DNA from: Natronosporangium sp035305625
GTDB taxonomy: Bacteria > Actinomycetota > Actinomycetes > Mycobacteriales > Micromonosporaceae
Direction of reading: 5' to 3'
Assembly (NCBI GenBank): GCA_963809545.1
Contig: CAWEKD010000005.1
Location: 1,364,001 to 1,428,000 of the forward strand
DNA: 64,000 bases
The notes under the pieces are model-generated. The model saw only the letters and a list, made by a program, of their open reading frames with translations, was not told the origin of the DNA and did not search any database. The position numbers and the translations under genes are program-made. Below, in pieces: positions 43,386-52,398 of this stretch (positions are counted from its first letter, which is position 1; the number at the start of each line of letters is the position of its first letter).

Positions 43386-45740
43386 GTGACGCACACACGA
43401 CATCGGTCTCCCTCGGAGAGCACGAAGCTTCCCCCGCCGGGGAGCTTCCTGCCGGAAGGAGGGCCGTCGCCATGGCCGCGACGGTCCCGACGAGTCGATG
43501 CCGCCGCGGTGGTGATGCTGGGGGCCACGGTTCCCTGGCTGGCGCTCAGCGGCGCCCTGGTCGCCACCGCCGGTGCGGTGGTGGGGTGGCTCGCGGTCGG
43601 TCGGGCCGGGCTCGGGGCGATGGTGCTGTTAGGGGGCTGGATCCTGTCCGGGATGCTGGCGCTGGCCCCCGGGGTGGAGAGCCGGATCGCCCAGCTGACC
43701 GGCTGCCGCCCACCGACGCAGCCGGAGCAGCGGCGCCTGGAAACGGTCTGGCACCGCGTGATCAGCGCGGCGGGGCTCCCGACCCACCGGTACGTGGTGT
43801 GGGTGCGGGACTCGGACCGGGTGGACGCGTTCGCGTGGGGAAACCGGATCGTGGTGGTCACCGTGGAGGCGGTGCGGCTGCTGCCTCCGGCGCAGCTGGG
43901 GGCGGTGCTCGCCCATGAACTCGGCCACCACCTCGGGGGACACGCGGTGGTGCGCTCGCTCAGCTACTGGTATTCGCTGCCGGTGCGGTGGCTGGGGCGC
44001 GGGCTGTGGCTGCTGCCGTACCGATGGATCGTGGTGCCGGTGGCGGTAGCGGTGGCCATCGCGATCACGGGTGCGGTGACATGGGATCTGGTGGTCACGG
44101 GACAGTACGGGGTGGTGGCGGTCATCGCCGGGCTGGCGGCCTCGCCGATGCTGCTGTGGTGGGCGCTCCGCGCCGCCGAACACCAGGCCGACCGGACGGC
44201 CGCCGCGCTCGGGTACGGCCCGATCCTTCGTGACCTGCTGCTCGACGGTCAGTACGGCGACCGAGACGCATCCGAAGCGGCGTCCGCGGTGCTCGGGCCG
44301 CATCCATTCCGGAATTCGCGGGCGCGCCGACTGGACCGGATCGCCCTGGCGGTGACCGGACCGCGCCCGCCGTGGACCGGATCGCCGGGCTCCCCGTCGC
44401 CGAGGTCGAAGCCGTCACTCCCCGCAGGACGGATGGCGCAGCACAACCTGGAGGCCGGTCAGGTGCGGTTGGGGACGGTGGTGCCGACCCGGTACGGAGA
44501 AATCGGCCCCACTCGAGATTTCGGCATCGACCTGGACGTGCTGCGGACCTCCCTGTTGGTGATCGGTCCACCCGGCTCTGGGAAGACCCGCAGCTTCGCG
44601 CTGCCGATCGTGGAACACCTGTCGTTGGCGGCGGCGGCCGGGCGCGCGAGTGTGGTGGTGGTGGATCCGAAGGGTGATGATTTCAACTATCCAGAGTGGT
44701 TTGACCTCACGATCGACCCGCTGACCGGTGGGGCCGGGTTCGACCTGTTCGGAGGGGTAGACGAGGCCGACATCGCGGCCGATCGGCTGGCTAGCGCCCT
44801 GCTGCCGCCGGAGGTCAGCGATGATCTGGCGTACTTCATGGACGCCTCCCGCAACGCGCTCTACCACTGTCTGGCGCCGTACCGGCAGGCTTTCGGCCGG
44901 TGGCCGAGTATCCCCGAACTGATGGCGTTGCTCCGGGGAGAGCAGCACGCCATCGACCGGGTTCGGTCGGCGCTGGCGGGGCCGGACGCCCGGCCAGCCC
45001 GGGAGATGCTGGAGCGCCGGATGACTCAGCGGACCGGGCGGACTGATCCCGCCGCGTCCATGGTGGAGCGGCTGGGGCTGCTCAACCGGCCGCGGCTGGT
45101 GCGCTTGTTCGCTCCCGACCCGACGGCGTTCCGGATGCGCGACCTCGGTCGGGCGGTACGGGTGCGGATCGTGTTGCCGGAGGCGGAGTTTCCGGACGCC
45201 TCTCGGATCCTGGCGCGACTGGTGGTGTCACAGTTCGTGCAGGCGGCATCCGCCCTTGACAGTGACCGGACCGTGTTCAAGGCACTGGTGATCGATGAAG
45301 CGGGACGGTTCGTCGACGACTATGTGGCGCGAGGGGTGCAGAAGCTGCGCTCTCACCACGCAGGGCTGGTGTTGTTGAGCCAGACCGTCAGCGATTTCCC
45401 GCCCTCGGTGCGGGCGACGGTGTTCGGGTCGGTCGGGTGCAAGGCGGTGTTCGGCGGTATCGATCCGGCTGACGCGGCTCTCTTCTCCGCCTGGTTCGGC
45501 ACCACGTGGGTTCCGGAGACGACTCGGAGTCGGAGCGAATACGCCAGCACCACCGAGTCCCGGGGTGAGGTTGCCGAGGGAGTCGGGCAGGGACAAGGCA
45601 CATCGGTCCGAATGGTGGAGCGCCCGGTCTGGAGCCCGTCCGACCTGATCACCGGAATCCCACCGGGGCACTGCGTGATAGCGGTCAGTCGGTCGACCGG
45701 TGAACGGAGCGGTCCGTTGCTGGTGAACCTGCGCGATTGA
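43386..45740 (+). CDS. HtpX-like M48 metalloprotease fused to VirD4/TraG-type ATPase
   Basis: A 784-residue protein from GTG 43386. Residues about 40-95 hold two membrane helices. The M48 zinc site is HELGHH (His177, Glu178, His181), with two more helices (about 210-262) before the third ligand Glu265 in AAEHQAD, the HtpX layout. After a Pro/Ser linker, a type IV coupling-protein-like ATPase follows: Walker A GPPGSGKT (394-401), VVVVDPKGDDF (about 424-433), Walker B ALVIDEAGRF (633-642), then LLSQTVSDFP, the sensor-like QT motif, and a TraM-recognition-type C-terminus. Both active sites look intact. I know of no characterised protein with this architecture. No relaxase or other conjugation gene is nearby, so DNA transfer is not implied. 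Confidence 0.9.
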   Translation: MTHTRHRSPSESTKLPPPGSFLPEGGPSPWPRRSRRVDAAAVVMLGATVPWLALSGALVATAGAVVGWLAVGRAGLGAMVLLGGWILSGMLALAPGVESRIAQLTGCRPPTQPEQRRLETVWHRVISAAGLPTHRYVVWVRDSDRVDAFAWGNRIVVVTVEAVRLLPPAQLGAVLAHELGHHLGGHAVVRSLSYWYSLPVRWLGRGLWLLPYRWIVVPVAVAVAIAITGAVTWDLVVTGQYGVVAVIAGLAASPMLLWWALRAAEHQADRTAAALGYGPILRDLLLDGQYGDRDASEAASAVLGPHPFRNSRARRLDRIALAVTGPRPPWTGSPGSPSPRSKPSLPAGRMAQHNLEAGQVRLGTVVPTRYGEIGPTRDFGIDLDVLRTSLLVIGPPGSGKTRSFALPIVEHLSLAAAAGRASVVVVDPKGDDFNYPEWFDLTIDPLTGGAGFDLFGGVDEADIAADRLASALLPPEVSDDLAYFMDASRNALYHCLAPYRQAFGRWPSIPELMALLRGEQHAIDRVRSALAGPDARPAREMLERRMTQRTGRTDPAASMVERLGLLNRPRLVRLFAPDPTAFRMRDLGRAVRVRIVLPEAEFPDASRILARLVVSQFVQAASALDSDRTVFKALVIDEAGRFVDDYVARGVQKLRSHHAGLVLLSQTVSDFPPSVRATVFGSVGCKAVFGGIDPADAALFSAWFGTTWVPETTRSRSEYASTTESRGEVAEGVGQGQGTSVRMVERPVWSPSDLITGIPPGHCVIAVSRSTGERSGPLLVNLRD

Positions 45741-45798
45741 CCGGGTCAGAAGGGCGGAGAACCTTCCGGACCGCGGGTGCGGCGGGCAGGATGGAAGG

Positions 45799-46674
45799 GT
45801 GGAGTTGATCGGCGATCCGGAGGTGGACCGGCTCTACACGGTGCCGCCGCGCACGTTCGTGGCCGAACGCACCGCCGCCGTCACCGCCGCGCGTCAGGCG
45901 GGTGACCGCGACCGGGCGGCGGCGCTCGGCAAGCTGCGGCGGCCGACCATCGCCGCCTGGTTGGTGAACCTGCTGGCCCTGCGGCGCCCAGAGGTGATCG
46001 CCCAGTGGATGAAGGTCGCCGAGCTGATGCGGGAGGCGCAACGAGAACTCGCCGGCGACCAGTTGCGGCGGCTGGCCGAACAACGGCGAACGGTGGTGTC
46101 GACCATGGCGGCCGAGGCGCGCGCCCTGGCGGCGGCAGCCGACCCGTCCCATGCGACCGGCCCGCTGCCGCTCGCGGAGGTGGAGGCGACGCTGATCGCG
46201 GCCCTGACCGATCCTGACCTCGCCGCCAGGATCCAGGCGGGGCGGCTGGTGCGGGCCGCCGCCCCGGAGGGGCTCGGTGAACTGCCGCCCCCACAGCTGC
46301 AAGCGATCACCGGTGGGGAGGCCGCGGAGGCGACCGGGGATGGTGATCAGCGTAAGGGCCGACGGAAGCCGGCCGCGCGGGCGTCCGAGCAGCGGGCTGC
46401 GCTGGAGACCGCGCTGGTGGAAGCCCGGGCGAGCCTGGCCGCGGCCGAGACGGACCTGGCCGCGCGGGAACGCCGACGGGACGAGGTGAAGCGGACGCTG
46501 GCGGACATCGAGGCGACGATCGCCGACCTCACCGAGCGCCGGAGTCAGACGATGTCCGAACTGGCCGCGGCCGAATCAGCCACAATGGATGGCCGTCGGG
46601 CGGTGTCGGCCGCCCGACGACGGATCGGAGAGGCGGAGGCGGCGTTGGCCGCACTCGAGTCCGGATCCGTGTGA
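45799..46674 (+). CDS. Actinobacterial coiled-coil protein of unknown function
   Basis: A 291-residue cytosolic protein from GTG 45799. The N-terminus (YTVPPRTFVAERTAAVTAARQAGDRDRAAALGKLRRPTIAAWLVNLLA) is a conserved block I have seen in actinobacterial hypothetical proteins. Residues about 190-285 are an Ala/Glu/Arg-rich coiled coil (ALETALVEARASLAAAETDLAARERRRDEV). No enzyme motif is visible. It may be a scaffold or filament-like protein. A CAGGAT box shortly before the GTG hints at a leaderless transcript. Confidence 0.75.
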   Translation: MELIGDPEVDRLYTVPPRTFVAERTAAVTAARQAGDRDRAAALGKLRRPTIAAWLVNLLALRRPEVIAQWMKVAELMREAQRELAGDQLRRLAEQRRTVVSTMAAEARALAAAADPSHATGPLPLAEVEATLIAALTDPDLAARIQAGRLVRAAAPEGLGELPPPQLQAITGGEAAEATGDGDQRKGRRKPAARASEQRAALETALVEARASLAAAETDLAARERRRDEVKRTLADIEATIADLTERRSQTMSELAAAESATMDGRRAVSAARRRIGEAEAALAALESGSV

Positions 46675-46747
46675 CGGTCGGACGGGCACCGGTCACGGCG
46701 AGCGGCGGGCTCGGCCGAAGCCGAACCGCCGCCCGCGCCGCCCGGCG

Positions 46748-47029
46748 TTACTCCTGCTCAGCCAGCGCAAACTGGACGGTGCCCTGGTCGTCGACGGTAG
46801 CGTCGAGCGCCTTGTCGCTGAGCAGCATCGCGGCGTCACTGTCCAGGAACAGCCGCGCCCCGGCGCTGTCGACGATCTGGTCACCCTCCTGCGGACTGGC
46901 CGCCACACTCAGTTGCAGCGCACCAGCCGACGCGTCAGTGGCGATCCGCAGCCCGGCACCCTCCGGTACGTCCGGCTGGGAGGTGAGCGATCGGATCGCC
47001 GCCACGGCGTTGTCGGTCACGGTAAGCAT
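46748..47029 (-). CDS. HesB/IscA-like protein lacking cysteines
   Basis: A 93-residue protein from ATG 47029 with an AAGGAG site. It has the HesB/IscA fold pattern (LTVTDNAVAAIRSLTSQ, AGLRIATDASAGALQLSVA, GARLFLDSDAAMLLSDKALDATVD), but none of the three Cys that bind iron-sulfur clusters in IscA, ErpA or SufA; the whole protein has no Cys. It is therefore probably not an A-type carrier. Such Cys-less members are sometimes annotated as adhesins without evidence. Its function is unknown. Confidence 0.8.
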   Translation of the reverse strand: MLTVTDNAVAAIRSLTSQPDVPEGAGLRIATDASAGALQLSVAASPQEGDQIVDSAGARLFLDSDAAMLLSDKALDATVDDQGTVQFALAEQE

Positions 47030-47289
47030 GGCGGTAGTTCTCCTTCGGTTGGGATCTTCATTGCGGATGGAACACCCGCCCGGGGTGCCTGTACCCACTG
47101 CGGCGATCAGCTACGCAACAACGGGCATGAGATCAGTCAAGGACGCGACTACGTGGCGCGTCCGTAATGCAATCTCCCCTCCGGGCACCGGGGTGCGTAG
47201 ACAGCGGTACCACCCCACCTTGCCTGTCCGGCACACTCGGCGTCAACCGTGGCTCGCCGACAGATCGAGATCTTCCGGGTCGGAAATGG

Positions 47290-48861
47290 TCAGATCCAGC
47301 TGCTCACCCACATCCGAGCCTGCCAGGCGTGATAGGGGATTACCTCTCCGGTGTAGATCGGATAGAAGTAGGCGAAGCAGACCGCCACGAGCAGCACATA
47401 TCCACCGGCGATCAGCGTGCCCAAGAACCGCCGGTCGAATCCGAACACGGTGGTACGACCGGACGGACCAGGGGTGATCAGCGCCCCCAGGACGTACCCC
47501 ACCGCCAGCACCAGGAATGGTTCGGACGGGAGGGCGTAGAAGTAGAACATCACCCGTTCGGGGAAGAAGAACCAAGGGACGATTCCCGCACCGGCCGCCA
47601 CCAGGATCGCTCCGGCCCGCCAGTCCCGTCGCGCGATCCCCAGCCACACCAGCACCGCGAGTACGGGCAGGAACGACCACCACAACACCGGAGTGCCCAG
47701 CAGCAGCACGGTGGAGGCGCAGTGTTCGGCGCCGCAGCCCTCCTCCGCGGCCCAGTGGAACGCGGTGGGGCGCCCCAGCAGCAGCCACTGCCAGGCGGGT
47801 GAGGCGTACGGGTGGGCACTGTCCAAACCGGCGTGGAATTCCAGCGACTGCAGGTGATAGTGGATCAGGTTCCACACCGAGCCGATCAGCTGGACCGGCC
47901 AGGAGGCGCCCCGGACATCCACCGGGCTGAACCGGTGGTACCCCTGGTCGCTGGCGAACCAGCCGCTCCAGCTGGCCAGGTAGACCACCAGCACGATCGC
48001 GCCCGAGGCGAGCAGCCCCGGGGACTCGTCCCGCAGCAGGCTGCGGATCGGGCGCGGGTGCCCGACGGAGCGGCGCACCCCCCAGTCCCACCACAGCGTC
48101 AGGGCGAGGAACGCCAGCAGGTGGAAACCGGCGCTCCACTTGACCGCCACCGCGCACCCCAGCAGCGCCGCGGCGGCGAACCGCCACCACGGCAGCGCGG
48201 TGGGTGGGCGTTCGCGGCCGGCGGTCAGCGCCGCTAGCCAGCGCCGGCGCTGCCAGTCCCGGTCCCGTAGCAGGGCGGCGAACGCCGCCACCACGAACAG
48301 CGCCAGGAAGATGTCCAGCAGGGCGCTGCGGGACGTGACCACATGGATGCCGTCCAGCGCCACCAACAGCCCGACCGCCGCGCCGAGGACCACCGAGCCG
48401 AACAGTCGCTGCGCGATCCGGGTGATCAGCAGCACGGATACGATCCCGGCCACCGCGGCCGAGATCCGCCACCCCATCGGGTTGTAGCCCAACGCCGCCT
48501 CGCCCGCGGCGATCAGCCACTTGCCGAGCGGTGGGTGGACGACGTACGCCGGACCGTCCCCGAACACCGGGGCGCCGTCCACCGGGTTCGCGCCCCCCTC
48601 GACGACCTGCCACTCCACCCCGTACCGCAGCAGCGCGTACGCATTGGGGGCGTAGTACGTTTCGTCGAAGATGATCTGTCCGGGGCGGTCCAGATGCACC
48701 AGCCGGATGATCGCGGCGATCCCGGTCACTATCAGCGTGGCCGCCCATGACCATCCGGTGGGCAGCTGCCCGACCGGGGAGAGTCGCCGCCGGATGATCT
48801 CCGGCACCCGCGGTGCCGGAGCCGGCGGGGCCGCAGCCGGCTCAGTCGCCACCCTGGTCAC
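47290..48861 (-). CDS. Dolichyl-phosphate-mannose--protein mannosyltransferase (GT39)
   Basis: A 523-residue polytopic membrane enzyme that transfers mannose from polyprenyl-phosphate-mannose to Ser/Thr of exported proteins. Start GTG 48861 was chosen over an upstream ATG that would cross the divergent rsmI promoter. The first extracytoplasmic loop holds the catalytic Asp-Glu (GQIIFDETYYAP, DE) and HPPLGKWLIAAGE. About ten helices follow, with a periplasmic C-terminal domain. Actinobacterial Pmt proteins sit divergent to rsmI exactly as here. Clients would be secreted Ser/Thr-rich proteins, possibly including the PHB depolymerase linker. Confidence 0.93.
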   Translation of the reverse strand: MTRVATEPAAAPPAPAPRVPEIIRRRLSPVGQLPTGWSWAATLIVTGIAAIIRLVHLDRPGQIIFDETYYAPNAYALLRYGVEWQVVEGGANPVDGAPVFGDGPAYVVHPPLGKWLIAAGEAALGYNPMGWRISAAVAGIVSVLLITRIAQRLFGSVVLGAAVGLLVALDGIHVVTSRSALLDIFLALFVVAAFAALLRDRDWQRRRWLAALTAGRERPPTALPWWRFAAAALLGCAVAVKWSAGFHLLAFLALTLWWDWGVRRSVGHPRPIRSLLRDESPGLLASGAIVLVVYLASWSGWFASDQGYHRFSPVDVRGASWPVQLIGSVWNLIHYHLQSLEFHAGLDSAHPYASPAWQWLLLGRPTAFHWAAEEGCGAEHCASTVLLLGTPVLWWSFLPVLAVLVWLGIARRDWRAGAILVAAGAGIVPWFFFPERVMFYFYALPSEPFLVLAVGYVLGALITPGPSGRTTVFGFDRRFLGTLIAGGYVLLVAVCFAYFYPIYTGEVIPYHAWQARMWVSSWI

Positions 48862-48934
48862 CGGTGCATCGTAGGCTGAGAATCTGTGGCCCGGACAGTC
48901 GGGCGGCCGCGGACCAACGGGGAGGTGGGCGTCG

Positions 48935-49768
48935 ATGACCGGGCGCGTGGTGCTGCTGGGGGCGCCGCTGGGGAACCCCGCGGACGCCTCCGAGCGACTA
49001 CGGGACATGCTCGCCTCCGCGGATGTGATAGCGGCTGAGGACACCCGACGACTGCACCGACTGGCGCGGGATCTGGGGGTGGAGATCACCGGGCGGGTGG
49101 TCTCCTACTTCGAGGGCAACGAGCAGCGGCGTACCCCCGGACTGGTGGCGGCGGCCCAAGGCGGGGCGTGCGTGGCCCTGGTGACCGACGGGGGGATGCC
49201 GAGCGTCTCCGACCCGGGGTATCGGCTGGTCACCGCCGCCCAGGCGGCGGGAGTGCCGGTGACCGCGGTGCCGGGGCCGAGCGCGGTCACCACCGCGTTG
49301 GCGGTCTCGGGCCTGCCCACCGACCGGTTCTGCTTCGAGGGGTTCCTGCCGCGGCGGCCGGCCGCTCGCCAAGCGGCGCTGGCAGCATTGGCCGACGAGC
49401 CACGCACCCTGGTGTTCTTCGAGGCCAGCCACCGGGTGGTGGACACCCTCACCGACTTGGCGGCGGTGCTGGGGGCCGACCGTCCGGCCGCGTTGTGCCG
49501 GGAGCTGACCAAGCCGTACGAGCAGGTGCGCCGGGGCACGCTCGGGGAGTTGGCGGAGGAGGCGCAGGCCGACCCACCCCGGGGCGAGATCACCCTGGTG
49601 GTGGCGGGAGCACCGGCGGACGCCCACGCTCCGGAGCCGGAGGTGCTGCGTCAGGAGGTGGCCGCGCGGATGGCCGCGGGCGCCTCCCACCGGGACGCGG
49701 TGGCGGCGGTGGCGGACCAGTACGGGGTCCGTCGGCGGGACGTTTATCAGCTGACGCTGTCGGAGTAG
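48935..49768 (+). CDS. rsmI: 16S rRNA (cytidine(1402)-2'-O)-methyltransferase
   Basis: A 277-residue SAM-dependent methyltransferase that methylates the 2'-O of C1402 in the decoding centre. Start ATG 48935 follows a GGGGAGGTG site. It has the tetrapyrrole-methylase-like fold: LLGAPLGNPADASERLRDML, AEDTRRLHRLA, ALVTDGGMPSVSDPGYRLV, VPGPSAVTTALAVSGLPTDRFCFEGFLPR, FFEASHR and VLCRELTKPYEQVRRG-like segments. The divergent pmt gene is its usual neighbour. Confidence 0.95.
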   Translation: MTGRVVLLGAPLGNPADASERLRDMLASADVIAAEDTRRLHRLARDLGVEITGRVVSYFEGNEQRRTPGLVAAAQGGACVALVTDGGMPSVSDPGYRLVTAAQAAGVPVTAVPGPSAVTTALAVSGLPTDRFCFEGFLPRRPAARQAALAALADEPRTLVFFEASHRVVDTLTDLAAVLGADRPAALCRELTKPYEQVRRGTLGELAEEAQADPPRGEITLVVAGAPADAHAPEPEVLRQEVAARMAAGASHRDAVAAVADQYGVRRRDVYQLTLSE

Positions 49769-49782
49769 CCGCAGCCGTCCGG

Positions 49783-50478
49783 TCACAGCGCAGCGATCAG
49801 GAATCCGGCCGTGATGACGAGCGGGCCGGCGAAGCTCAACCCGATCGCCCGCCACCGAGCGGACCGCTCCGACAACCGGGTGGCGCCGCTGGCCCACGCG
49901 GTCCCCGCGCCACAGGCCAGGACGAGCAGCATCCCCAGTGACCAGCGCAGGTGCAGCCCGACCGGATCGGCGGCGTAGGCCCGGTCGCGATCTGGACTGA
50001 TCATCCGGGCGGGGATCCGGCTGCCGGGGGTGTGGGCGGCCTCCCCGGCACCGCGCAGGGTGATGTCGACCGCCCGGAATTCCCCGTGCCGAGCGGTGAA
50101 CACGACACACGGGTACGGAACGGTCGGCTCCTCGGTCCGGCTGGTCAGCGCCTCCTCGGTGGGGTCGGCGGCGTCGCATACGGTCACCTCGGCGGTGCCG
50201 GGTACCCCGTGCCCGAGCGCTAGCCACAGCGGTTCGGCGCTCTGCCAGGCGAAGAACGCAGCCAGCAGGCTCAGCCCGACCACCACCGGCAGGGCGAGGG
50301 CGGGCCGGCGGGTTGGTCGCCGGCGAGGGGTGGGCGGTGCCGGTAGCAGCGCTGGGGGTAAGGGCGGTACCGGCGCGGGCGAGGGCGGTGGCGCGGGTGA
50401 TGGCGCCGGAGGTGAGGACGGTGCGGACGGCGCCGCGGACGGTTCCGGAGTAGCTGGTTCAGGGATCGTGCCGGTCAC
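49783..50478 (-). CDS. Proline-rich membrane protein of unknown function
   Basis: A 231-residue protein. Residues about 1-58 are Pro/Ala/Ser-rich and probably disordered. A membrane helix (ALPVVVGLSLLAAFFAWQS), a ~90-residue extracytoplasmic part (VTVCDAADPTEEALTSR, VPYPCVVFTARHGEFRAVDI with two Cys that could form a disulfide), and two C-terminal helices follow. I recognise no family, though the layout resembles DUF3592-like proteins. It lies between rsmI and metG on the opposite strand. Start GTG 50478 is uncertain. Confidence 0.65.
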   Translation of the reverse strand: MTGTIPEPATPEPSAAPSAPSSPPAPSPAPPPSPAPVPPLPPALLPAPPTPRRRPTRRPALALPVVVGLSLLAAFFAWQSAEPLWLALGHGVPGTAEVTVCDAADPTEEALTSRTEEPTVPYPCVVFTARHGEFRAVDITLRGAGEAAHTPGSRIPARMISPDRDRAYAADPVGLHLRWSLGMLLVLACGAGTAWASGATRLSERSARWRAIGLSFAGPLVITAGFLIAAL

Positions 50479-50554
50479 ACTTCCATGAAACGCCCGTTAC
50501 ATCCGATTTGTGCGGTTCAGTCGGGGCGTGTCGCGCGGTCGAGCGGTCAGTCAC

Positions 50555-50560
50555 TACGCT
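50555..50560 (+). promoter_or_regulatory. -10 element for metG (probably leaderless)
   Basis: TACGCT (TAnnnT) ends 7 nt before ATG 50568, and no ribosome site is present between them, so the transcript probably starts at the initiation codon. Confidence 0.5.
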
Positions 50561-50567
50561 GGTCACC

Positions 50568-52355
50568 ATGGCACACGTACTCGCCTCGGTCGCCTGGCCG
50601 TACGCTAACGGCCCGCGGCACATCGGGCATGTGTCCGGGTTCGGGGTTCCGTCCGACGTCTTCTCCCGGTACATGCGCATGGCCGGGCATGACGTGCTGA
50701 TGGTGTCAGGGACCGACGAGCACGGCACCCCGATCCTGGTGCAGGCGGAGCAGGAGGGGGTGTCACCGCGGGAGCTGGCCGACCGCTACAACCGGGTGAT
50801 CGTGGAGGACCTGGCCGCACTGGGCCTGACGTACGACCTGTTCACCCGCACCACCACCCGCAACCACTACGCGGTGGCGCAGGAGATGTTCACGGTCCTG
50901 CACCGCAACGGGTACATGATCGAGCAGAAGACCAAGGGCGCGATCTCGCCCTCCACCGGTCGCACCCTGCCGGACCGCTACATCGAGGGCACCTGCCCGC
51001 TCTGCGGGTACGACGGCGCGCGCGGTGACCAGTGTGACAACTGCGGCAACCAGCTCGACCCCACCGACCTGATCAATCCGCGGTCCCGGATCAACGGCGA
51101 AGTGCCGGAGTTCGTGGAGACCGAGCACTTCTTCCTGGACCTGCCGGCGCTAGCGGATGCGCTCGGGGAATGGCTGCGGAGCCGCACCGACTGGCGGCCC
51201 AACGTGCTCAAGTTCGCGCTCAACCTGCTGGACGACATGCGGCCGCGGGCGATGACCCGGGACATCGACTGGGGGGTGCCGGTGCCGCTGCCGGGGTGGC
51301 GCGACAACCCGAACAAGCGGCTGTACGTGTGGTTCGACGCCGTGATCGGCTACCTGTCCGCCTCGATCGAGTGGGCCCGCCGCAGCGGCGACCCGGAGGC
51401 CTGGCGGCGCTGGTGGTCCAATCCGGAGGCCCGGCAGTACTACTTCATGGGCAAGGACAACATCACGTTCCACGCCCAGATCTGGCCGGCGGAGCTGCTG
51501 GGCTACAACGGGGCCGGTTCCCGGGGTGGCAGCCCCGGGCAGTACGGCACCCTGCAGCTGCCTACCGAGGTGGTCTCCAGCGAGTTCCTGACCATGGAGG
51601 GGAAGAAGTTCTCCTCCTCCCGCCGGGTGGTCATCTACGTGCGGGACTTCCTGGAGCGCTACGACCCGGACGCGCTGCGGTACTTCATCGCGGTGGCCGG
51701 GCCGGAGAACACCGACGCCGACTTCACCTGGGCGGAGTTCCTGCGGCGTAACAACGACGAACTGGTGGCCGGCTGGGGCAACCTGGTCAACCGCTCGATC
51801 TCGATGGCGGCGAAGAACTTCGGCGCCGTACCCCCGATCGGGTCGGCCGGCCTGACCGAGGCCGACCAGCGGCTGCTCACCCTGACCCGGGAAGCGTTCC
51901 CGCTCATCGGGGGACTGATCGAGCGGCACCGGCAGAAGCAGGCCATCACCGAGGCGATGCGGGTGGTCGGGGAGGCGAACAAGTACCTCTCCGAGCAGGC
52001 ACCGTGGAAGTTGAAGGAGACCGACCGGGAGCGGATGGGCACCATCCTGCACGTGGCGCTGCAGGTGGTGAACGACTGCAACACCCTGCTCACCCCGTTC
52101 CTCCCCCACTCTGCGCAGCGGATCCATGAGCTGCTCGGCGGCACCGGCCGCTGGTCACCGATGCCGGAGATCCGGGAAGTGGAGGACCTGGACGGCGGGC
52201 CGGGCTACCCGATCCTGACCGGGGACTACCAGACCGAGGCGCGGTGGGAGCCGGGGTCGCTGCCGGCGGGTCGTCCGCTAGCCCCGCCGAAGCCGGTGTT
52301 CCGCAAGCTTGATCCCTCTATTGTGGATGAAGAGCTCGCGCGGCTAGGGGGCTGA
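50568..52355 (+). CDS. metG: Methionyl-tRNA synthetase
   Basis: A 595-residue class I aminoacyl-tRNA synthetase that charges tRNA-Met. It has the N-terminal VASVAWPYANGPRHIGH-type signature with HIGH at 18-21, the Cys knuckles CPLCG and CDNCG in the connective peptide, GKDNITFHAQIWPAELLGY, and the second signature as KKFSSSR (in place of KMSKS, common in this subgroup). An anticodon-binding helical domain follows (FLRRNNDELVAGWGNLVNRS). There is no C-terminal dimerisation domain. The downstream membrane hydrolase starts 44 bp after it. Confidence 0.96.
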   Translation: MAHVLASVAWPYANGPRHIGHVSGFGVPSDVFSRYMRMAGHDVLMVSGTDEHGTPILVQAEQEGVSPRELADRYNRVIVEDLAALGLTYDLFTRTTTRNHYAVAQEMFTVLHRNGYMIEQKTKGAISPSTGRTLPDRYIEGTCPLCGYDGARGDQCDNCGNQLDPTDLINPRSRINGEVPEFVETEHFFLDLPALADALGEWLRSRTDWRPNVLKFALNLLDDMRPRAMTRDIDWGVPVPLPGWRDNPNKRLYVWFDAVIGYLSASIEWARRSGDPEAWRRWWSNPEARQYYFMGKDNITFHAQIWPAELLGYNGAGSRGGSPGQYGTLQLPTEVVSSEFLTMEGKKFSSSRRVVIYVRDFLERYDPDALRYFIAVAGPENTDADFTWAEFLRRNNDELVAGWGNLVNRSISMAAKNFGAVPPIGSAGLTEADQRLLTLTREAFPLIGGLIERHRQKQAITEAMRVVGEANKYLSEQAPWKLKETDRERMGTILHVALQVVNDCNTLLTPFLPHSAQRIHELLGGTGRWSPMPEIREVEDLDGGPGYPILTGDYQTEARWEPGSLPAGRPLAPPKPVFRKLDPSIVDEELARLGG

Positions 52356-52398
52356 TCTGGCCGCTGCCCCACCCACCCGCCGGCCGGTCCGTCGATGG

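Noticed and set aside
43386..45740. Integrated conjugative element suggested by a VirD4-type ATPase
   Set aside because: No relaxase, VirB4, mating-pore, integrase, tRNA-end or flanking direct repeat is visible, and surrounding genes are ordinary chromosomal ones.
46748..47029. Iron-sulfur carrier (IscA/ErpA) function for the HesB-like protein
   Set aside because: The protein has no cysteine at all, so the known cluster-binding ligands are missing.
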